Shown piece after piece: positions 59,818-64,000 of a DNA stretch of 64,000 nt. Every line of letters starts with the position of its first letter. Position 1 is the stretch's first letter. This DNA is from Knoellia flava TL1 (GTDB lineage Bacteria > Actinomycetota > Actinomycetes > Actinomycetales > Dermatophilaceae), in contig NZ_AVPI01000045.1 in assembly GCF_000768675.1 (NCBI RefSeq), positions 1 to 64,000 of the forward strand. The letters run 5' to 3'. Under the pieces are notes generated by a model that ran no database searches, had not been told where the DNA came from, and worked only from the letters and a program-made list of their open reading frames with translations. A program made the position numbers and the translations under genes.

Positions 59818-60369
59818 TCAGGCGCGGGGCTCGCGCGGCGACTCCCGGGTCGGCGCGACGTCGGAGCGCTCGACACCGGACCTGTCGACACCGGACCGGT
59901 CGACCCCGGAGCGCTCGGCGTTCTGAGCCTCGGCGATCTCGGCGCGGCGTCGGGCCTCCTCGGTCGAGAGATGCTGCTCCTCGACCCGTTCGTCGGCCTG
60001 CCGACGAAGGGTGGAGGTCTCGTACTCCCGGCGCTGGCGCTCCTCGGCGAGCTGGCGCTCGCGCTGGGCGAACTCCTCCTGGATGCGACGCTCCTCGTCC
60101 ACTCGGCGCTGCTCGGCGAGGGCGGCCTGCTCCTTCGCCTCGCGACGGCGGCGCGAGCTGCGGCGGAAACCTCCGCGCATGAGTGCCCACCCGAGCCAGA
60201 AGACCGTGATGACCGCGGCGCCGGTGATGAGCAGCGCGAGAGGCGGCAGGCTGACGGTGCCGTTGAGCACGTCGATGTCGACGCCGTCGGTCAGCTGGCG
60301 CGTGCCCTCGAAGAGGAGGATGCCGGCGGCGATGGCGAGCAGGACGAGGATGAGTCCGAGGATGATCAC
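59818..60369 (-). CDS. Membrane protein with cytoplasmic coiled coil
   Basis: 183 aa from the GTG at 60369. Two TM helices (IILGLILVLLAIAAGILLFEG and LALLITGAAVITVFWLGWALM) have a LapA/DUF1049-like look. A highly charged coiled coil follows (EEERRIQEEFAQRERQLAEERQRR in style, about residues 75-145). The tail contains four five-residue repeats SGVDR/SGVER, encoded by 15-bp DNA repeats (about 59860-59915) that may vary in number. Function unknown. Convergent with the Tad genes. Confidence 0.72.
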   Translation of the reverse strand: MIILGLILVLLAIAAGILLFEGTRQLTDGVDIDVLNGTVSLPPLALLITGAAVITVFWLGWALMRGGFRRSSRRRREAKEQAALAEQRRVDEERRIQEEFAQRERQLAEERQRREYETSTLRRQADERVEEQHLSTEEARRRAEIAEAQNAERSGVDRSGVDRSGVERSDVAPTRESPREPRA

Positions 60370-60439
60370 GTCTGCGAGGCTAGCGCGGTCGGGTGGTGTT
60401 CGCCCGTCTCAGCCGCATGGGTCCTCAGGGGCGCACGGG

Positions 60440-62731
60440 TCAGCCGGGACGTGACATGAGCACGACGTCGAGAAGGCGCACGGCGCGGTCCTTGTCGAGC
60501 GGCTCGTTGCCGTTGCCGCACTTCGGTGACTGCACGCACGACGGGCAGCCCCGCTCGCACCGGCAGCGGGCGATGGCGTCCCTCGTCGCCTCGACCCACT
60601 CCCCGAACGCCGTGTGGGCGCGCTCGGCGAAGCCCGCTCCGCCGGGGTATCCGTCGTAGACCATGATCGTCGGCAGCCCCGTGTCCGGGTGCTGGTCGGT
60701 CGAGACCCCCCCGACGTCCCACCGGTCCGAGGTCGCGACGAGGGGCAGCATGCCGATCGCCGCGTGCTCGGCGGCGTGGGCTGCTCCGGGCACCTGCGCC
60801 TCGTCGATGCCGGCGGCCTCGAGCAGGTCGAGCGGCATCGTCCACCAGACCCCGCGCGTGACGAGCGAGCGCTCGGGCAGGTCGAGAGGGTGCGTCCCCA
60901 GCACCTCGCCCGACGGCAGGCGGCGCAGGAACGAGGTCACCTGGCTCGTCACCCGCACCGAGCCGTAACAGACGTCGACCTCGCCCCACTGGAGCGTCCG
61001 CTGCGCCCCGAGGATCTCGAACGAGCTCCGCGACTGGGAGTGCGTGCTCCAGCCCGGGTCTCCACGGACGACGGTCGCCGTGGCCGAGTCCAGGTCGAGG
61101 TCGGTGACGACGAACGGGTCGCCCTGGTGCACGTGCACGGCGCCGGTGTGGACCTGCGAGTGCGCCGACGCCTCGTCGATCGTGCCGAGCACCCGCCCGC
61201 TGCGACGTTCGACGATCGAGACGACCTCGGTCGTGCCCCGCAGGTTGACGTGGTCGCCAGGTCGGTCGTCGCGCGCCCAGAACCACCCCGTCGGCCGCCG
61301 CCGCAGGATCCCGCGTTCGACGAGCAGGTCGACGACGCCGCGGGCGCCGGTGCCGAACATCGGCAGGTCCGCCTCGGTGAGCGGCAGCTCGTGCGCAGCT
61401 GCGGCAAGATGCGGCGCGAGGACGTGCGGGTTGCCGGGGTCCATGACCGTCGACTCGACGGGGACCCCGAAGATCGCCTCGGGGTGACCGAGGAGGTAGG
61501 TGTCGAGCGGGTCGTCGGCCGCGATGAACATCGCCAGCGACTCGCGCCCCGACCGCCCGGCGCGCCCGGCCTGCTGCCAGACACTGGCTCGCCGCCCGGG
61601 CCACCCGGCCATGAGCACGGCGTCGAGCCCGCTGATGTCGACCCCGAGCTCGAGCGCGTTGGTGGCCGCGAGCCCTCGCAGCTCACCCTCGCGCAGGGCC
61701 CGCTCGAGCTCCCGCCTCTCCTGCGGGAGGTAGCCACCCCTGTATGCCGCGACCGTCGCCTCGGGCGTCCCGCCCACCTGCCCGAGCCGTCGCCTCGCAG
61801 ACGACGCCAGCGCCTCGACGCCGGCCCGGCTCCGGGCGAACGCCAGGGTCTGGACGTCCCGGTCGACGAGCTCGGCGAGCAGCTCGGCCGCCTCCGTCGT
61901 GGCCGAGCGTCGTGAGTCCTCGATCGTCGGCGGCTCCCACAGGGCGAAGGTGAGCGCCTCGCGAGGTGAGCCGTCGACCTCGACGGGAGTGACCGGCATA
62001 CCGATGAGGCGGGAGGCGTGAGCGGCGGGTGAGCTCACGGTGGCCGAGGCGAGGACGAAGGTCGGCTGCGCGCGGTAGCGGGCGGCGACGCGGCGCAGGC
62101 GCCGCAGCACCGAGGCGACGTGTGACCCGAACACCCCGCGGTAGATGTGGCACTCGTCGACGACGACGTGGGTGAGAGCGCGCAGGAACGGCGACCAGTG
62201 CTGGTGGCCCGGCAGCAGGGAGTGGTGGAGCAGGTCCGGGTTGGTGAGGACGACGTTGGCGTGCTCGCGGATCCAGCGGCGCTCGTCGACCGGTGTGTCG
62301 CCGTCGTAGGTCGCGGCGCGCACGCCCGGGATGGCGAGCGCCTCGATGCGCGCGAGCTGGTCGGCAGCCAGTGCCTTGGTGGGCGCGACGTAGAGGACGG
62401 TCGCGCCCCGACCGGTCGGCGCGCCGAGGCCGTCGACGACTGCCGAGAGTGCCGGCACGAGGTAGCCGAGGCTCTTGCCGGAGGCCGTGCCGGTCGACAG
62501 GACGACGTGCGAGCCGGCGCGCGCGAGGTCCATCGCCTCGCGCTGGTGCGACCACGGACGGGCGATGCCGCTGCCCGTGAGGCTGGCGAGCACGGCAGGC
62601 GCGACCCAGTCGGGCCAGTCGGACATCTGCGCAGGTCGGGCGGGCAGGCGCTCGACGTGCCGCAGTCGGCCACTGCGGTCACCCGCCGCGAGGGCGGCAA
62701 GAATCGCAGTGGGCTCGGCAGATGGCGGCAT
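60440..62731 (-). CDS. DEAD/DEAH-box helicase with DUF1998 / MrfA-like zinc domain
   Basis: 763 aa from the ATG at 62731. The helicase motifs are LSTGTASGKSLGYLV (I), APTKALAADQ (Ia), VVVDECHIYRG (II), LASATVSSPA (III), and in the second RecA domain ALELGVDISGLDAVLMAG and [11 protein letters not shown] (VI). The C-terminus ends in four Cys (CRCERGCPSCVQSPKCG), as in MrfA and Rv3649. MrfA helps repair mitomycin C damage in Bacillus. Its position between Tad genes and the topA/bldG side is conserved in actinobacteria. Confidence 0.93.
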   Translation of the reverse strand: MPPSAEPTAILAALAAGDRSGRLRHVERLPARPAQMSDWPDWVAPAVLASLTGSGIARPWSHQREAMDLARAGSHVVLSTGTASGKSLGYLVPALSAVVDGLGAPTGRGATVLYVAPTKALAADQLARIEALAIPGVRAATYDGDTPVDERRWIREHANVVLTNPDLLHHSLLPGHQHWSPFLRALTHVVVDECHIYRGVFGSHVASVLRRLRRVAARYRAQPTFVLASATVSSPAAHASRLIGMPVTPVEVDGSPREALTFALWEPPTIEDSRRSATTEAAELLAELVDRDVQTLAFARSRAGVEALASSARRRLGQVGGTPEATVAAYRGGYLPQERRELERALREGELRGLAATNALELGVDISGLDAVLMAGWPGRRASVWQQAGRAGRSGRESLAMFIAADDPLDTYLLGHPEAIFGVPVESTVMDPGNPHVLAPHLAAAAHELPLTEADLPMFGTGARGVVDLLVERGILRRRPTGWFWARDDRPGDHVNLRGTTEVVSIVERRSGRVLGTIDEASAHSQVHTGAVHVHQGDPFVVTDLDLDSATATVVRGDPGWSTHSQSRSSFEILGAQRTLQWGEVDVCYGSVRVTSQVTSFLRRLPSGEVLGTHPLDLPERSLVTRGVWWTMPLDLLEAAGIDEAQVPGAAHAAEHAAIGMLPLVATSDRWDVGGVSTDQHPDTGLPTIMVYDGYPGGAGFAERAHTAFGEWVEATRDAIARCRCERGCPSCVQSPKCGNGNEPLDKDRAVRLLDVVLMSRPG

Positions 62732-62847
62732 GGGGGTTACGGTAATGCCGTGCACGGACACCGCTGCCCGCTCGATGGGCCGCGCTCGGGCGCGGATCCG
62801 GGACCATCCGGACGTCGAACGGCGGAGGAAACAAGGAGCATGACGAA

Positions 62848-63219
62848 GTGAAGCTGAGTGTCTCGATGACCGAGCGCGATGACGTCGTCATCGTCACGGT
62901 TGCTGGTGAGGTCGACGTCTACACCGCGCCGCAGCTGCGGTCCGCCCTCGAGGAACGCCTCGCCACCGGGCAGAACAAGATCGTCGTCGACCTCCAGGGC
63001 GTCGCGTTCATCGACTCGACCGGGCTCGGCGTCCTCGTCGGCCAGCTCAAGGCCCTGCGCAAGGTCGACGGAAGCCTGTTCATCGTGTGCTCGGACGAAC
63101 GCATCCTGCGCCTGCTGGCCATCACGGGCCTGGACCAGATCCTCCCGCTGCACGACAGCGTCGACGCGGCGCTCGCGGCGGTCGACGAGGACGCGGCCGG
63201 GCCCGGCGTCACCGTCTGA
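62848..63219 (+). CDS. bldG: STAS-domain anti-anti-sigma factor (BldG-like)
   Basis: 123 aa from the GTG at 62848. The STAS fold shows VAGEVDVYTAPQLRSALEE and the phosphorylation site FIDSTGLGVLVG. AAGGAG stands about 9 nt upstream; a three-codon frame (ATG ACG AAG TGA) lies between it and the start. In Streptomyces, BldG is encoded next to an anti-sigma partner, ApgA, and then hppA. Here hppA follows directly at 63390 with no anti-sigma gene between. It likely works by partner switching with an anti-sigma factor encoded elsewhere. Confidence 0.9.
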   Translation: MKLSVSMTERDDVVIVTVAGEVDVYTAPQLRSALEERLATGQNKIVVDLQGVAFIDSTGLGVLVGQLKALRKVDGSLFIVCSDERILRLLAITGLDQILPLHDSVDAALAAVDEDAAGPGVTV

Positions 63220-63260
63220 CCTCGGGGTTCGTCCCTGAGCAGCGCCGGACCCGGCGCAGG

Positions 63261-63311
63261 CGTGAGAGCAGTCACAACAGGGTCCCGCCCCTTCTTGTGA
63301 CTTGAGTCACC
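63261..63311. promoter_or_regulatory. Two CRP-like sites upstream of hppA
   Basis: CGTGA-GAGCAG-TCACA (63261-63276) and TGTGA-CTTGAG-TCACC (63296-63311) each match TGTGA-N6-TCACA with one mismatch; centres are 35 bp apart. The second contains the dyad GTGACT-TG-AGTCAC. They lie in the 170-bp bldG-hppA gap, and a crp gene is present at 23.6-24.2 kb. Confidence 0.65.
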
Positions 63312-63389
63312 GGGTAAGGTCCACCCCGCGCCTGCCTGTGGGCATACGGTCCCGGGCCTCGACGGCGCGCACCCGTCAAGGAGGATGGA

Positions 63390-64000
63390 ATGGCTGCACT
63401 CGCGCTCGCACCTGCCGAGGCGAGTTCCACGCTGGACCTCACCGGATCGAACGTCACGCTCGTCGTGGGGGTCGCGGTCATCGCCGTGATCGCCCTCGCC
63501 ATGGGCTTCGTCTTCCGGGCACAGGTCCTTCGTGCGGACACTGGAACCGACAAGATGCGCGAGATCGGCGCTGCGGTCGAGGAGGGGGCTGCGGCCTACC
63601 TCACGCGACAGTTCAGGACGCTGAGCATCTTCGTCGTGCTCGTCTTCGGGCTGCTCCTCCTCCTGCCGGCCCCCGACTGGGGCGTCAAGCTGGGCCGCTC
63701 GGGCTTCTTCGTCGTCGGCGCGCTCTTCTCGGCGTCGATCGGCTACCTCGGCATGAAGCTCGCCACCAAGGCCAACGTCCGCGTCGCCGCGGCCGCGCGC
63801 GGTGAGAACGGTCGCGACGAGGGCATGCGCATCGCCTTCCGCACCGGTGGCACCGTCGGCATGGCGACCGTCGGGCTCGGCCTGCTCGGCGCCTCGGTCG
63901 TCGTCCTCCTCTACAAGGCGGAGGCGCCCAAGGTGCTCGAGGGCTTCGGCTTCGGCGCCGCCCTGCTCGCCATGTTCATGCGTGTCGGTGGCGGCATCTT
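63390..64000 (+). CDS. hppA: Pyrophosphate-energized proton pump, 5' part
   Basis: Start ATG at 63390, with a perfect AAGGAGG before it; runs off the right edge (203 codons visible). It opens with TM1 (LVVGVAVIAVIALAMGFVF). EIGAAVEEGAAAYLTRQF is the hallmark of membrane pyrophosphatases (the segment before the second TM). IGYLGMKLATKANVRVAAAAR follows in the conserved membrane core. The enzyme hydrolyses PPi and pumps H+ (or Na+). Ion and K+ dependence are set by residues outside the window. Confidence 0.95.
   Translation, partial: MAALALAPAEASSTLDLTGSNVTLVVGVAVIAVIALAMGFVFRAQVLRADTGTDKMREIGAAVEEGAAAYLTRQFRTLSIFVVLVFGLLLLLPAPDWGVKLGRSGFFVVGALFSASIGYLGMKLATKANVRVAAAARGENGRDEGMRIAFRTGGTVGMATVGLGLLGASVVVLLYKAEAPKVLEGFGFGAALLAMFMRVGGGI

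Overview
The window is chromosomal DNA of a high-GC (roughly 70%) actinobacterium. Gene content and order suggest the Intrasporangiaceae or a close relative in the Micrococcales. The evidence is a WhiB regulator, a PASTA-bearing penicillin-binding protein, a PPi-type phosphofructokinase, a 6C RNA, DUF4244/Rv3654c-type Tad genes and a BldG-like STAS protein. From about 16 kb to the right edge the order resembles the Mycobacterium tuberculosis Rv3649-Rv3682 block and the Streptomyces bldG-hppA block. In order it runs ponA, whiB, an ArsA pair, RidA, metallo-hydrolase, crp, nth, CoA-NUDIX, holin-like protein, acs, 6C RNA, ssd, tad genes, helicase, bldG and hppA. That core is interrupted by accessory genes.

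Layout. 0-3.2 kb: DNA replication/repair (dnaX 3' end, recR) with an acyltransferase and a DUF5063 gene. 3.2-6.3 kb: an ABC exporter and an arylamine N-acetyltransferase. 6.4-11.4 kb: aspartate pathway (lysC with an internal beta-subunit start, and an asd-like gene lacking the catalytic Cys), a LytR_C protein and pfp. 11.5-16 kb: membrane proteins, tRNA-Pro, a metallophosphoesterase and a YqeY protein. 16-30 kb: the syntenic block from ponA to acs, with nhaA. 30-38 kb: secreted and membrane proteins, phenylalanine hydroxylase, an acetate-type symporter with its DUF485 partner, and a TetR unit. 38.4-43.5 kb: threonine catabolism (tdh and kbl), split by an ECF sigma unit. 43.5-47.2 kb: proteins of unknown function. 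47.2-51.2 kb: a second symporter with its own LytS/LytR two-component system. 51.4-53.1 kb: a thioesterase and a degenerate Fic protein. 53.1-59.7 kb: 6C RNA and a Tad/Flp pilus locus that encloses a class F-like sortase and a candidate sorted surface protein. 59.8-64 kb: a coiled-coil membrane protein, an MrfA-like helicase, a BldG-like STAS protein and the start of the proton-pumping pyrophosphatase hppA.

The most striking sequence-level signal is a short word, GTATGCCG/CGGCATAC. It occurs about 50 times, on both strands equally, at about one per 1.25 kb. It is over-represented between genes, and it forces rare codons (TAT-GCC, GCA-TAC) inside genes. It forms the arms of at least one terminator hairpin and supplies or abuts start codons. 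Density, lack of strand bias and use in terminators resemble the DNA uptake sequences of Neisseria and Pasteurellaceae. The same window encodes a Tad pilus, a machine reported to be needed for natural transformation in Micrococcus luteus. The uptake-sequence reading is an inference; the enrichment is read directly from the sequence.

Regulation that can be read directly includes two perfect 17-bp TetR-type operators before tdh, two CRP-like sites before hppA, and three tandem 9-mers before the LytR_C gene. There is also a 12-bp AT palindrome in the whiB/ponA divergent region, a nested inverted repeat between the histidine kinase and thioesterase genes, and several long hairpin terminators. Coordinates and counts were read by eye; no similarity searches were run.
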